DNA of 64,000 nt from Shinisaurus crocodilurus (Eukaryota > Chordata > Lepidosauria > Squamata > Shinisauridae), in contig CM037877.1 in the NCBI GenBank assembly GCA_021292165.1, positions 161,979,580 through 162,043,579 of the forward strand, read 5' to 3'. Below the pieces are notes generated by a model that was not told the origin of the DNA, ran no database searches, and worked only from the letters and a program-made list of their open reading frames with translations. This document shows positions 1-11,537 of the stretch, in pieces; within the stretch, counting starts at the first letter, position 1, and every line of letters starts with the position of its first letter. The translations under genes and the position numbers were made by a program.

Positions 1-296
1 CTTCTCTAGGGAAGAAAGTGTCAGTGGCTTCTCTAGCACGATGGCTACGCGACTGCATCGCGATGGCATACTCCTCCAGTGGAATACAGGTTCCGGAGGG
101 CATCAAAGCACATTCAGTCAGAGGAATGGCCACATCAGCGGCCTTTAGCGAGAGAGCTCCTCTAGAGGAAATATGTAGAGCAGCCACCTGGTCTTCCGTT
201 CACACATTCACCAGGCATTACAAAGTTGACCTAGCGGCCTCAGCAGAGGGTGCCTTCGGAAGGCGCGTGCTGCAGAAGGTCATTTCGCCCCAGTAG
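1..296 (+). CDS. DIRS-like retrotransposon tyrosine recombinase, C-terminal fragment
   Basis: The frame is open from the window edge to a TAG at 294-296, so this is the end of a longer ORF; a GTG at 18 is not a real start. The peptide carries the C-terminal signature of the tyrosine recombinases in DIRS retrotransposons: the block AHSVRGMATSAAF supplies the H-x-x-R motif, followed by EEICRAATWSS and TFTRHYKVDL, where the tyrosine is the probable nucleophile. In this family the enzyme integrates a circular cDNA without target duplication. The inverted repeats just downstream fit the end structure of DIRS elements. The stretch shown has no stop or frameshift, so the copy may be fairly young. 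Family assignment is from recalled motif similarity. Confidence 0.72.
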   Translation, partial: SLGKKVSVASLARWLRDCIAMAYSSSGIQVPEGIKAHSVRGMATSAAFSERAPLEEICRAATWSSVHTFTRHYKVDLAASAEGAFGRRVLQKVISPQ

Positions 297-388
297 GAGG
301 CCGGCAATGGGTGTTAGGCCCACCCGGGGGATGGACTGCTTTTTTACATCCCCAAGCTTGCTGGCCGACACTCTAGGAGAAACAGACA

Positions 389-740
389 TTCTTCTACTCA
401 CCGTGAATTTCAGTTCTCCACGAGTGGAGGAGGCCAGCAAGGCCCGCCCTGGGTCGGCCTCCTCCGGGGCACATGTTAATTTAGGCCGGGGGAGGGAGTT
501 TCTCCTCTTGTCTCCACAGGCCTTCAGCCGACGGACCGGCGGTCCTTCTACTCAAGATAGCAAGGGCGTCTGCAATGATCGGTTCGTTGGAAGTCTCAAA
601 CTGAGTTTCCTGGGGAGGCCCCACCTCCTCCGGGAAGCTCAGATCAAAGTCTGCCTTCCCAGCCCCGGAGGCGGGGCTTACCCCAAGCTTGCTGGCCTCC
701 TCCACTCGTGGAGAACTGAAATTCACGGTGAGTAGAAGAA
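389..740. repeat. 53-bp perfect inverted repeat at the 3' end of the DIRS-like element
   Basis: Bases 389-441 are the exact reverse complement of 688-740 (53 bp). A short direct repeat (CCCCAAGCTTGCTGGCC at 350-366 and 681-697) sits beside each arm. The segment between is GC-rich and non-coding. DIRS elements end in inverted terminal repeats with an internal complementary region, so this probably is the right terminus of the element whose recombinase ends at 296. The exact outer boundary cannot be fixed; similarity to nothing else is seen beyond about 775. Confidence 0.65.
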
Positions 741-775
741 TTTCTGTTTCTGGTATCGTAGAACAGACATTGGAC

Positions 776-2154
776 ATGTTCAGGTGTTAATATTGTGGAG
801 AGAATTCTCAGCTTAATATTAATTTTGGGCAGGTAACCACCCTTCCCCACCACGTGAAGAAAGTGACAAATAAGTTGGGCTGTGTGTGTTTGAACCCTTC
901 TCCTTGGCTCCCAACATCCCAATCTTTGCAGGGACAAATTAGGTACTCTGGAAGATATTCTGTTCAAATAAACTCAGTACAGTTCATTTGTTGCTTTCAT
1001 TCATACACATGCCCAGAACTACTGGGTGGAAAGTCCTCACCTGAACCTTACACCTGAATTGAATCCCATGTCTTGCAGATTTATGCAGACTTCATTTTTA
1101 CTAGACTGTCCTAAATAACACTTCATGTATTGGTAATCTTACCAGAACAAGTTGGTTATTCCCAAAATAAACTCTGTAGAGTTCAGCATTGTACTTAGAA
1201 CATGGTGGAATTTGATGTGTGATGTGATGTGATGTGTGATGTGTGATGTGTGTATGTATATACATACAAAGAACACTGTGGAAATTAACATTGAGGAAGT
1301 TATTGAATTTATAACAGTATTAGAGAAGTTACTGTTGCAATTTAAAGGTGAAATTTCTAATCTGTACTAGTGTGTTGGATTTAAATATTGTCCACTCTTG
1401 AAAATGTAATGCCACTTTTATAGTCATTTATAAAAACGTATAGGTTGACATTTATAACCTAAACTGCTAAGTATATTTTAAAAAGTTGATTGCAGGGTGG
1501 ATATAGGTATGTCAAGTCTTCAGTAATATATTTTATAAATATGAAATTGAGCTTAGATCTAGCTTCTTTGTAAGAAAGCATATATTGCCTATATACATGT
1601 TCTTTAGGACCACCACCACCCATACATTTTTGTATTTATTTATTTAAACCATTTGTATCCAGCCTGCCCTATGAAAGCTCAAGGCATCTAACAACTATGT
1701 TAAAACTATAAAAACAAAATTACTAAAGTATCAGAATAAAAAAAAATACAAAGCAGCTATTAATGCAGTTGGACATCCTCTCACAATAAAAAGCAATTCG
1801 GTACAGCATGTTTAAAAAATAGATCAGTGCAGGAGCTTTAAAACCATTTATAGTTTTAAACAACCAATCTAATATAATAATTACATGTGCTACACAGCAA
1901 AAGGTAACTGGTTTCACTATTCCTTTCAGCCAGTAGAGGGTGTCATTGTTCTATTTGGTCACATATGTACAATATGTTATCACACGTGACATGTCTGCTT
2001 TCTGTAGTGTATGCACTTAATATCCAGCAGTACATTCATATAAGCAATGCACACAAATACATCTAAAAAGCTCGGATTGCTCTGTTCAAACTTTTCATTT
2101 AAGTTGGTCCATGTTTCATACTTCATCAGAAACATGATATAGGAGAAAAAACAA
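776..2154. other. EVI5 intronic sequence, no gene seen
   Basis: AT-rich, non-coding. It holds a GATGT/GTGAT-type microsatellite at about 1216-1260 and otherwise short ORFs with no recognisable protein. Presumed intron because it lies upstream of EVI5 exons on the same strand. Confidence 0.5.
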
Positions 2155-3560
2155 AGAGCTTTGTGGCACCTTAAAGACCAGGGATGGGGACTCGGACTCG
2201 GGGACTCGACTCGTGAGTCCGACTGAGTCCCCCCTCTGACTCGAGTCCCACCCGAGTCCCAATAATTGATGTGGGACTCGAGACTTGACTCGGGACTCGA
2301 GACCAAGGACTCCGCCGCCGCCCTCACCTCCGCCGCTGCCGCCCTCGCCTCTGCCGCCGCCGCCGCCCTCACCTCCTCCTCCTCCTCCGCCGCCGCCAAC
2401 CTCGTCGCCGTCGCCATCGCACACAGCATGCCCTCCACGGGTCGCTGCCGCCGCCGCCGCCACTCACCGTCCTTCCCTCGTCCCTACTCCTGCCGCCGCC
2501 GGGGGCAGGGATGCATTATGAGCCCTCCCTGGGCTCGTAGTTCTCCGCGGCGGAGCGGCCCAAACTCGCTCTTCTGAGCGGCGCGGAGCATTCTCTGCAC
2601 TGCTCGAGTCGCTGCCACCTCGACGCCTCACCTCGCCACCGCCCTGCTGCCGCCCTCACCTCACCGCCGCCGCCCTCACCTCGCCGCCCTCGCCTCTGCC
2701 ACCGCCGCCGCCGCCGCCCTCACCTCCTCCTCCGCCACCGCACACAGCATGCCGCGTCACACCACCAGCGCCGTCGCTCTGTTTTTGGCGGGAGGAACCA
2801 CAGCAACCCCGCCAAAAACAGAGCGACGGCGCTGGCGGTGTGACGCGGCATGCTGTGTGCGGTGGCGGAGGAGGAGGTGAGGGCGGCGGCGGTGGCAGAG
2901 GCGAGGGCGGCGAGGTGAGGGCGGCGGCGGTGAGGTGAGGGCGGCAGCAGGGCGGTGGCGAGGTGAGGCGTCGAGGTGGCAGCGACTCGAGCAGCGCAGA
3001 GAATGCTCCGCGCCGCTCAGAAGAGCGAGTTTGGGCCGCTCCGCCGCGGAGAACTACGAGCCCAGGGAGGGCTCATAATGCATCCCTGCCCCCGGCGGCG
3101 GCAGGAGTAGGGACGAGGGAAGGACGGTGAGTGGCGGCGGCGGCGGCAGCGACCCGTGGAGGGAGCAGGAGGGTCTCCGCGGGAGGAAGGGCAGCTCTTC
3201 TTCCTCTCGCGGAGACCCTCCCGCTCCCTCCATGGGCCGCCGCTTTGGGAGGGACTCGGGACTCGACTCGAGTCACCATTTTGGACCTCGGACTCTAGAC
3301 TCAACTCTAGACTCGGGTCCAAAGACTCGGGACTCGACTCGGGACCAAGGACTCTTCAACATTCCTGTTAAAGACTAACAAATTTAGCATAATTTTGTAC
3401 AGTCAACTTCATAGATGCATGAAGTTTCAGAAATATTTTCAGAGTTTCAGGTAGATGTTCAGTATACGTGGTACGGTACACATGTAGTCGATGAAGTGGA
3501 CTGTAGTCCTCAAAAGCTTATGCCAGAATAAATTTGTTAGTCTTTAAGGTGCTACAAGAC
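2155..3560. repeat. Older foldback repeat that hosts the 2179-3367 insertion
   Basis: The outer pieces 2155-2178 and 3368-3560 belong together. The left edge (TTGTGGCACCTTAAAGAC) is the inverse of the right edge (GTCTTTAAGGTGCTACAAG at about 3541-3560), and AACAAATTT/AAATTTGTT pairs just inside. This gives an old element of about 200 bp with inverted ends, interrupted by a younger insertion. I recognise the sequence as a dispersed reptile repeat but cannot name it. Confidence 0.5.
2179..3367. mobile_element. hAT-like non-autonomous element made of a giant GC-rich hairpin
   Basis: The element begins CAGGGATGGGG, ends CATTCCTG, and is flanked by an exact 8-bp direct repeat TTAAAGAC (2171-2178 and 3368-3375), the target-duplication length of hAT transposons. 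The core 2431-2792 is the reverse complement of 2808-3163 with few differences, giving arms of about 360 bp around a loop of about 15 bp. The sub-terminal parts (2187-2306, 3247-3352) are arrays of GGACTCG-type short repeats. The proline-, alanine- and arginine-rich ORFs here are translations of CCG/CTC repeats and appear on both strands because of the palindrome; they are not genes. Confidence 0.75.
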
Positions 3561-3565
3561 ATGTT

Positions 3566-5360
3566 GTTATTTTTGTTGGGACTTGCAAAAGATGCTAGGA
3601 GAGGATATATTGTTGAATATTATCCTTCCTATCTCACGTTAGTGAGATCAGCAGAGTAGAGTCCCTTTCCAGCTTAAAAGAAGTTTAGATTTGGCTAGTG
3701 TTAGCCAGTTAGCATTTGGTAATCCAAGATGCTTTAAGGCAGACTGGATTTCCCTGGTTTTGCCCCCTTTTCTCTCCCGCAAAACAATAATCAGAGACGC
3801 AGTCTTGTAAAAGTAAAAAATAACATTTACTCACTCAGATTATGCAGTTTCATTCAGGCAGACTTAAAAGCATTTCTTACAGTTGGTAAAAGTACATTTG
3901 GAAATACTTGGGGTCTGAACTTATGGAGTTCAGACCAGCAACTCTGGTTACATGCTGCTGTTTGTTTAACAACGTGGAGTCAACTGCTTTTTGCTACCAC
4001 ATTCAGAGTCTCAGTAGGAAGAGAAGAGCTGAGAGCTACGCCCACTTCCTGCTGAGGCTCAGCTAAACACACACTGAGTATCTTCTAGGGAATCCACCTT
4101 AGAAGATACCAGTGGCCTTAACCATTTCATCCAACTAACTGGTGAAACATGAGCCATTGGTTTTGACTGCACTTTAAATATCCCACAATTTTCACTGCAG
4201 CATACTAGCACAAGTACCCACTGGAAATGGTTACAATTGTTATAGGAGGTATTTGGACTGCTCAAATATACCCTAAATGTATTAAATTAAAGGAAGTCAG
4301 ATAGCTAACTTTTGCTCACATTCTAAGCCTTGCTGCAATTGGTTCAGATGATCAGACTGAATACTCTACCAATACATCTTACGGGCAATGACATTTATGC
4401 CATTCCTTTAGGAAAATTACTTTGGCATTGCCCACAAATGTGACACTGCATATAAGATATGGAGTGTGAGTAGCTGGATAGCATAAAATGGAACCCTGGA
4501 AGAAGCTTTTCCCTTGAGAAATAGAATGGGTCGTGTTACTCTAGAGCACTTAAAATCTGCTAGGCCTGTGCAAGGATAACACTGGAGATGTGTTACTTGC
4601 AATATTGCAATATTGCAATATTGTAGGAGTGTTTAGGTGGGTGGGTTGTGGGAAAGATTTATATTTTTGTAGGCAGCTCAGGGTTGACAGTAGTTCTCAT
4701 AAGCATTATTTGTGTGCATGCGGCCACGACTAACAGCAGTCTCCAAGCTCCCATCTTCTGTGCTGGTTGATACTCAGTATCAAGGACAAGATTGTACTAG
4801 TTAGATGACAAGTACTCATCAGCTGCCTTAAGGTGCCTGTGTAGATCTTAAGGAGGGAAGAGCTGGTTGGGTAGCTTTTTAAGGGCTGTGGCATTGGCAG
4901 TTCTTCTCCTAGCCAGATGCTCTAGTCCGAGGAGTTTGTCAGTTTCTGAAAAGATGCAACCAAAGTACGGTGCAAGGAAAAGACAGTGAGTGCACCCGTG
5001 GCTGGCTTCCAGCAGGGAAGCCAAGCAGCCACCTCCAGCAAGACCACTAGATGTGTCACCGGACAACCCAGCTGGAATGGTTGACCATCTATATCTAGTA
5101 TCTTTTTCTAGGGAAAGTAGTAGAACTGTTTTTTGTCTTCTGAGTATTTCATACAGGGTGGACGCATGGTGTGTTGAACTGATGGAATGTTTGCAGCGAC
5201 AAGTAGATGCTTTGGCAAAATATGATTGTGGTGTCAGTGCAAGCTATGAGGCTTGCAAAGTATGGGGTTTACTTTAGCGTACAGATATCGACTGCCACAA
5301 ATGTGTAGGTCTGAAGACTAATGCATTCCGTTTTCTTTCCATGCTAATGCCCCTTATCAG
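3566..5360. other. EVI5 intronic sequence, no gene seen
   Basis: Non-coding and of ordinary composition. No exon with good borders and no recognised repeat, apart from a short CAATATTG-type tandem near 4600. It ends in a normal splice acceptor (CTTATCAG) before 5361. Confidence 0.45.
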
Positions 5361-5507
5361 AACCAGATAAATAGCAACCATTTGCGGAGGGCAGAGCAAG
5401 AGATCACCAATCTGCAAGGGAAGGTCCAACATCTGTCTGCACAAAACAAAGGACTTCTGGCTCAGCTAACTGAATCAAAGCGAAAGCAAGCAGAAATTGA
5501 ATGCAAG
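5361..5507 (+). CDS. EVI5: EVI5 coding exon (fourth from last), coiled-coil segment
   Basis: 147 nt, 49 codons, phase 0 at both ends. It is preceded by CTTATCAG and followed by GTACAT. The peptide starts NQINSNHLRRAEQEI and continues with Q-N-K-G-L-L-A-Q-L and E-S-K-R-K-Q-A-E, a heptad-patterned coiled coil that I recognise from the C-terminal half of EVI5. EVI5 has a TBC Rab-GAP domain in its N-terminal half (encoded upstream of this window) and a long coiled coil used for dimerisation and for centrosome and midbody targeting. It is reported to act on or with Rab11 and to stabilise the APC/C inhibitor Emi1. The paralogue EVI5L is the main alternative, but the last exon matches EVI5. Confidence 0.93.
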
Positions 5508-7116
5508 GTACATACAATGGATAAATGAAATGTGACAAATATTCTGTATGTACACTTAAAAATCATACTCTACACTAGCTGTATTGGGTTTACCTGACAG
5601 CTTTTTCACGATTAATATATTGGATTTAATGCAAAATTATCATGGTTACATTTAGGTACCATCTATACATTAGACAAACATGCTAACAGAAGATTTGATT
5701 TTAAAAATCATGCACTTTATGATCTTATTTTCATTTATATACCTGCTGAAAGTTTCCTGGACATGCTTTGAAGAATTGTTGTGCCTACTTCAAGGCAGAA
5801 TAAAGTGCTCAGTGTGGCTTTGATACTGAGTGGCCCTTTCATGTATGCATTAATGTGTTGCTGCACGTGTATTTGCATAAACCTTGTAAAATGCAGGAAA
5901 TTTGGTCAAATCGCAGAGTTTTGATAGCCTAAAGCTGTCAATATCGTCTTGGAATTAGATCAGTTAGAATTGAAACTAGACTTCATAATGCTTGTACTTT
6001 GGAAACACTTACCAAGATATTTATAGAGTTAAGGAGAAGCCCTAGCTAAAGTGTTGTACTGGGTCATCAAATGGTGTGGGATTATCAAAATTAGATTATC
6101 AAAATCCATTGGAAGCAGGGTAGGCACCAGAGGAAAGATCTAAGGACAGCCATTCGGACAACTCAAGAGTGTTCTGAGTAAGTGACTGTTTCCACCACTT
6201 CTGAGCCTTGCTCATCATGTTTTAATCACACGGCCTTTCTAAGAGGTCATTGTGGGATTTACGGTGTGAGCACATTTGCCTGTGGGTGCAGCTGGAGCTG
6301 ATGTGTTGATGTACCTTGAGGACTGGGCAAATGCTAAGCGGATGCCTGGTCCTGTCAAAGATCCACCCACATAACCGTGAAGACGGAGGGAAAATCTGCA
6401 TCACACCATTTGTTCCCATTCATCTTTTTTTTTTAAAAAAAATTGTCCCTTTTTATTGACATGTTTTCAGTTCTGTGTCCTATTTACTAAGTCATTTTAA
6501 GCATAGCAGTATTTTTCCTCAACAGGCATTACTTTTTCTCATGTTTAAGATACCGGAATGACTTGTAGGAGTTCTGCAGTGTCAAATGAAATTTTGGAGG
6601 TTGCTTTCCAATTGTGGGCATGCTCCTTTATAATGCAGCAATATTAGGGCCAAACTAGACATTACATTTATCATGTAGTTTGGTCCTGACTGAGAAGCTG
6701 TTTTCTCTTTAGTCAATAACTGGCACAAGGGAGCCTGATCTTGAATGGGACCATAATGTGTGTTGGGGGAGGGGGAGGGTGGTTCTAGCCCTCAGCTCCT
6801 GCTACAGTCCCAATCAGAATCCCCTTCCCCCTGCCTGCTGTTCACAATGGAGGAAAGCTCCTATTGGCACCAGTGGGAGTTTCCCTCTCATTGCAAATAG
6901 GATGCATAGGGAGGAGTCTATTCTGATTGGACTGTAGGGGGGGAGGGTTCTGATACGGCTCGATACCCCCATGCTGACTATTGTTTTAAAAAAACCTCAG
7001 CTTCTCAGGATCAAACTACATGACAAATGTCACATCTAGCTCAGCCCTTAGTAAAAAAAAATGTTTTATGTTTGTTTGTATCCACAAATGGCTATACTTG
7101 GTACTAAATCGTAAAC
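5508..7116. other. EVI5 intron, unremarkable
   Basis: No repeat that I can name and no coding signal. A short T/A run lies at 6424-6441 and a G-rich patch near 6767-6780. Confidence 0.5.
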
Positions 7117-7366
7117 ATTTTATTTATTTGTTACATTTATTTATCGCCCATCTGGCCGACAAACCGGCCACTCTGGGCGATGTACACATGATAAAATAGA
7201 GAATAAAATACATTTAAAACAGTATAAAATTTTAAAATCTTAGCCCACCCCATATTCCCGCCTGAACAGCCATGTTTTTAGTGAGCGGCGGAAGCTCAGC
7301 AGAGAGAGGGCATGGCGGAGGTCACTAGGGAGAGAGTTCCACAGTATGGGGGGCGCCACAGAACAT
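7117..7366 (-). mobile_element. L2-clade LINE 3' end fragment
   Basis: On the minus strand the sequence encodes the last residues of an L2-type reverse transcriptase ORF (LWNSLPSDLRHAL then FRRSLKTWLFRREYGVG and a stop at 7240). It is followed by a 3' tail with the motif GCCCATCTGGCCG...GGGCGATGTACA (7146-7187). The same tail occurs at about 42.95 and 53.94 kb. The element is 5'-truncated, as LINE copies usually are, and lies in the EVI5 intron opposite to the gene. Confidence 0.82.
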
Positions 7367-7620
7367 GAACTTATAAAAGCAACAACAGTAAAAACAAATC
7401 TTGGGGGGAAATCTATAAAACCCATAAATCATTAATTTTATTGGTTATTTGGAGTATAGTCAGTATCTTGGAGTAATGTTGAATAGATTTGGAGCGAAAA
7501 GGCCATGTCGCTATCTGGCTTCAAACCAGTTTTCCTGAAATGGGAGTCAACTTGTCACATATAACTCCTTAAGAATCAAGTGTTTTTCTTAACGTTTTCT
7601 CCCCCCCCCCCCCTTCCTAG

Positions 7621-7716
7621 AATAAGGAAGAAGTGATGGCTGTAAGACTCCGCGAAGCAGACAGCATAGCAGCTGTGGCGGAACTCCAGCAACATATTGC
7701 AGAACTAGAAATCCAG
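7621..7716 (+). CDS. EVI5: EVI5 coding exon (third from last), coiled-coil segment
   Basis: 96 nt, 32 codons, phase 0. The peptide is NKEEVMAVRLREADSIAAV followed by AELQQHIAELEIQ, a highly conserved EVI5 coiled-coil block. The acceptor is unusual: its polypyrimidine tract is 13 consecutive Cs (7601-7613) followed by TTCCTAG. The donor GTAAGA is standard. The exon joins the 5361-5507 exon in frame after a 2.1 kb intron. Confidence 0.95.
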
Positions 7717-7794
7717 GTAAGAATGGAAACAGCTTTCTTTCTCTTTATTACTTCCCTTCAGATTTGGTGTACAGTGAATATCTCATAACATTTC

Positions 7795-7899
7795 ATTCAT
7801 AGAGGATTCATACAATCATACAGTTGGCAGGCGCTCTGGAGGTCATCTAGTCCAACCACCTGCTCTATGCAGGAACTGCAGTGCAAGATGCAAATACTG
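7795..7899 (-). mobile_element. CR1 LINE 3' end fragment
   Basis: The plus strand reads ATTCATACAATCATACAG...GGTCATCTAGTCCAACC...CCTGCTCTATGCAGGA, the reverse complement of a CR1 3' end (terminal short ATTCTATGA-like repeats and the conserved block before them). Diverged and 5'-truncated. Confidence 0.65.
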
Positions 7900-8035
7900 C
7901 AGCCTTCCTCAACCTGGTGCTCTCCAGAAGTTTTGGACTACAGCACCCAGCATTCCTGATCATTGGCCATGCTGGCTGGGGCTGATGGGAGTTGAAGGCC
8001 AAAACATCTGGAGGGCGCCAAGTTGGGGAAGGCTA
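7900..8035. mobile_element. Palindromic hAT-type MITE
   Basis: The ends are CAGCCTTCCTCAACCTGG and CCAAGTTGGGGAAGGCT. The interior is an imperfect palindrome around AACTCCCA/TGGGAGTT and CCAGATGTT-like blocks shared with the foldback family found at 17840, 18943, 39881, 58703 and 58720. No clean target duplication is visible here; the copy looks old. It abuts the CR1 fragment. Confidence 0.6.
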
Positions 8036-11000
8036 TATTACAATAGCCCTAACAGATGGTTATCAAATTTTCCAGTGTAGATGTAATGTTGCCTACCCAT
8101 TAACCATGTTTAAGGGATCAGGAACTGGACATGGGTTCCTTGCTCCTTGTGTGTGAACTCCCCTTTTGATGCCCATTATCATGCCACACCAGCATTAACC
8201 ATGGTTTATGCCGATTGTAGTTTGCTCTTACCTCAGAATTTGAATACTGGGATTTTAAAATGTTTGTACACCTACCACTTAGAACACTGCTATAGTGAAG
8301 GGCTTTTTAGTAGCCTCTATACAGGTACACTTAAATTGGCCCCCTTTAAAATATTTGGCCATGATTCATTTGTGTTGTACAGCTCAGGGTGGGAATGCAG
8401 GAGTATGTGCAAGCCTGTGGAGCTGAGATGAACATGACAATGTGGATGTGCGTTCATGGATATGGATTTTTTTTTCTGGACTGGGAAGTCTAACTGTCTA
8501 GTTTAAGCATTTATAAATATGACTAAGACTGGGCCTCTTGGGACATATATTTGCTTCCTTAAGAAGACATTGCTGAACTGTGTCTTAAACACAGCATTTA
8601 TTTTTTTTTTATTAAAAAAAAAAAAGCAGTGTTGAGAATATAGCAATGACTTAAACCAAACAAATGGTCTTTCTCTGAGAGGAAGCCACAGATCTTTGCA
8701 TTTAAGCCTGATCTTCTATGAAGACTCTGAAACTAAAACTATGATGGCCACTTCCTACCCTGCCGATTTTAATAGCTGCTGTTACTAAGCTTAAGGAAAC
8801 CAAGACCCTTCAGCATTACTTTAGGGCTTAACAAGCTGTAGTATTATCTTGAATTGTGCTTGTTCATCTGAACAGTATGCCTGTTGCTTACAATGGAGGA
8901 GAACTGAAGTACAGTTCATACTCTGTCTTAAGGCTGTTCAAGATACGATGGAACAACAATTTACCAGATACTTTCCCTCTTTGAGGTGGCTGTACTTATT
9001 TGAGAATCCAGGAGTTCCACTATCGGGTCAAAATTACAGCAATTACCCTAAACCATACAAGCTTTCTGTGAAATGTCTGGGTGTAAGTGTAAGACACGTT
9101 GCTATTAAACATGTACCACATACTTGGTTATTGCTACACCCACATTACTACTGAAATTGCTTTACTTGCAAGTCCCTAGATTAAATCACAGTTCTGGAAC
9201 AATGTCAGGGGAATCAACTAAAAGTGTTTTTTTTTCCAAAATAAGCAAAATAATGTTTTTTTTCTTATCCATGACTTATACAGATATGATTTACACATTC
9301 TTCTCCAATAATCAGAATGGGTGTTTTTTTCTTCTTCTAGCTGACTCTATTCTGTTCCTATTGGGCTTTTTTTTTTTTTTTAATAAACCTTCAGCCTACC
9401 TGAGAGAATGTCCACTGATATTAGGACCTCAAGCTAACCTTTTTTGCATGAGTAGCATACAAATACACATATAAAATAATTAAAAAGTATGCTCATCTGT
9501 TAAAGCTGGTTGACTGCCAACTGCTTTCTCCATGTTTTGTCATTTTAAAGTTTGTGCCCCTTTAAAGTGAAAAATGTTCAGCTTTGCATGAGGAATCTAC
9601 CTTCCTGCTTTCTTCAGGTTTAGCATGTGCCGCAGAACAGTGGTCTCCCGCATTCACTGCATTAATGAAATAATATTTCCACGAAAAATAAAGGTACCTT
9701 CCCAACAGTAAACTCTTACCTTCCAAGGAAATAAGTCTCACAGCATCTTTCTTTAATATCGGTAGGGTCCTGCACAAAACATTTTACAAGTCCTGAAGTT
9801 CTAAAGAAAGAATTTCCATTTTCGCAATTACAGGAAACTTTTTTTTTTTACTCTTTAGCAGTGTGATGTGTGTTCTGAAAGCCTAGAATGAATCATCCCA
9901 GTCACCAAAAGGACACACATCCCCCACAATTGCCCTGATGAATAAACTTAATTTAGGTGTTCAGTGCAAAATGTCATTGCATGTCACAAAAGTTCATAAA
10001 GCAGCCCAGGCTTCGGTAGGCTACTCCAGCGTAAATAACTTCCCCAAAATAGCACTTCTTCATTACTGAATTACCTTCTTCAGTAATCTTAGAAGCAATC
10101 TTGGAGGATAATCAGAATGCTAGACATGAGATAAAAACCTTTGTTTCTCCAAAAGGTGACTATGATGTATTCTTGGTTTTACCATGCACCAAGTTTTTAG
10201 GAAATGTGAAGATTCCCCAGCTTTCATGGCACAACACCCCTGACAAAGAGGTTGTTTGCTAAGCCCTTCTTCAGTCTATACTTTCTATCTATCATAGTCT
10301 AGGAGCAGTAGCATACATGAAGGTGTAGGTACGTAGGGTATGTCTGTGCGCATGCGTGTGCACACACACGCACACATATATATGTAGACTCTTGTGTGCA
10401 GTTGCAGCCAGTCTTTCCAGAAAAGCTGTTACCTGGATTCTGCTATATAACAAGTTCATTTTACAGAATTTAAGCATTTAGGGATGCTTCTAGATGACTT
10501 TTGCAGCTATTAATGCCAGTATGCTGGTTGCTAATATGCAGGCCGGGATACTGGCAGGAACAGCATAGACTAGCAATAGCAGTTAAAACTCTCATAGGCA
10601 ACACCTCTTCCGTGAGGTTCAGCCTGTTTTGGTTTCCAGGTTGTGGCTGTTCTCACCGGGGTGGTTGACATCTGGAAGCACTCTTATACTCATGATCTCT
10701 CATAATGCCACAATGTCAGTAATGCAGCTCCTAAAGAGAACCATATTTGTGTGTAAGCCTAACCATTACTAATTGTTTCTTGTGGTTCCTTTCAGTGGTG
10801 TGGGACTTAAATCTACTTGTTCTGGCTGTCAGAGCCTCCGATTGGTATCACTGATGGTATATCACACACGATGTAATTATGGAGTGCAAGCTGCTTACTT
10901 CATGGGAGTGTGGTCCATGTAGGAAGTCCTTACCGGTATTTGCAGGGCATTCCCTAGCTCACACCTCATGGTGGATGTTGGTCTCAGCAGTGGAAATGGC

Positions 11001-11441
11001 ACTTCCTCTAAGCCTTAATTTTTTTTATTCATCTGTTTAAGGCCCATTCATTTTATCCCAGAGGTCTGGAGGATGCTAGGAAACTAAATTGCATGGGCAT
11101 TCAGCCACACGGTTGGATGTTTGCATAGAGGTCGAGTCATGAGGGTTTAGGCCAACGGCAGCCACATTTAGCGGGACAGGTTTATACTCAGTCATGTTGG
11201 TAGCTTTTCACATATAAACAGTAAAACAATTGCTAGGTGCTGGAGGAGTTTTGCTTCATGGAATAACCACACCATTGGGACAAAATAAGACTTGGTCATT
11301 AGTCATCATTGCCATTACAGATGTAATCCATGATGTAGAAATGGAAAGCTCTGAATCCACTCTAGCCTTACGTTTCATACCCATTTAGCAAAGTACTCGA
11401 GCTGGAGTACATAATCAAACTTTTTTCTTTTTCTGGAACAG
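8036..11441. other. EVI5 intron, mostly single-copy-like DNA
   Basis: AT-rich non-coding sequence with poly-T/A runs near 8600 and 9365 and a CA/TA microsatellite at 10350-10385. No exon or nameable transposon was found. It ends in the acceptor CTGGAACAG before 11442. Confidence 0.5.
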
Positions 11442-11537
11442 AAAGAAGAAGGGAAAATTCAGGGACAGCTTAATACTTCTGACTCTAGTCAGTACATTAG
11501 AGAACTGAAAGATCAGATAGCAGAGCTGAATCACGAG
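11442..11537 (+). CDS. EVI5: EVI5 coding exon (penultimate), end of coiled coil
   Basis: 96 nt, 32 codons, phase 0. The acceptor is CTGGAACAG and the donor GTAAGT. The peptide is KEEGKIQGQLNTSDSSQYI then RELKDQIAELNHE, nearly the wording expected for EVI5 just before its acidic tail. It joins the previous exon in frame after a 3.7 kb intron and the last exon after a 19.3 kb intron. Confidence 0.96.

Noticed and set aside
1216..1260. CRISPR-like or regulatory array
   Set aside because: It is a simple GATGT/GTGAT microsatellite without spacers, in vertebrate DNA.
2266..2577. ORFs of about 100 codons rich in Ala, Pro, Ser, Arg on both strands of 2.0-3.3 kb
   Set aside because: They are translations of CCG/CTC repeats in a palindrome; the same peptide appears from both strands because the DNA is mirrored.
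5161..5277. Possible extra EVI5 exon with a reading frame (CVELMECLQRQVDALAKYD)
   Set aside because: No convincing acceptor or donor in phase and no similarity that I recognise to EVI5; the next confirmed exon starts at 5361.
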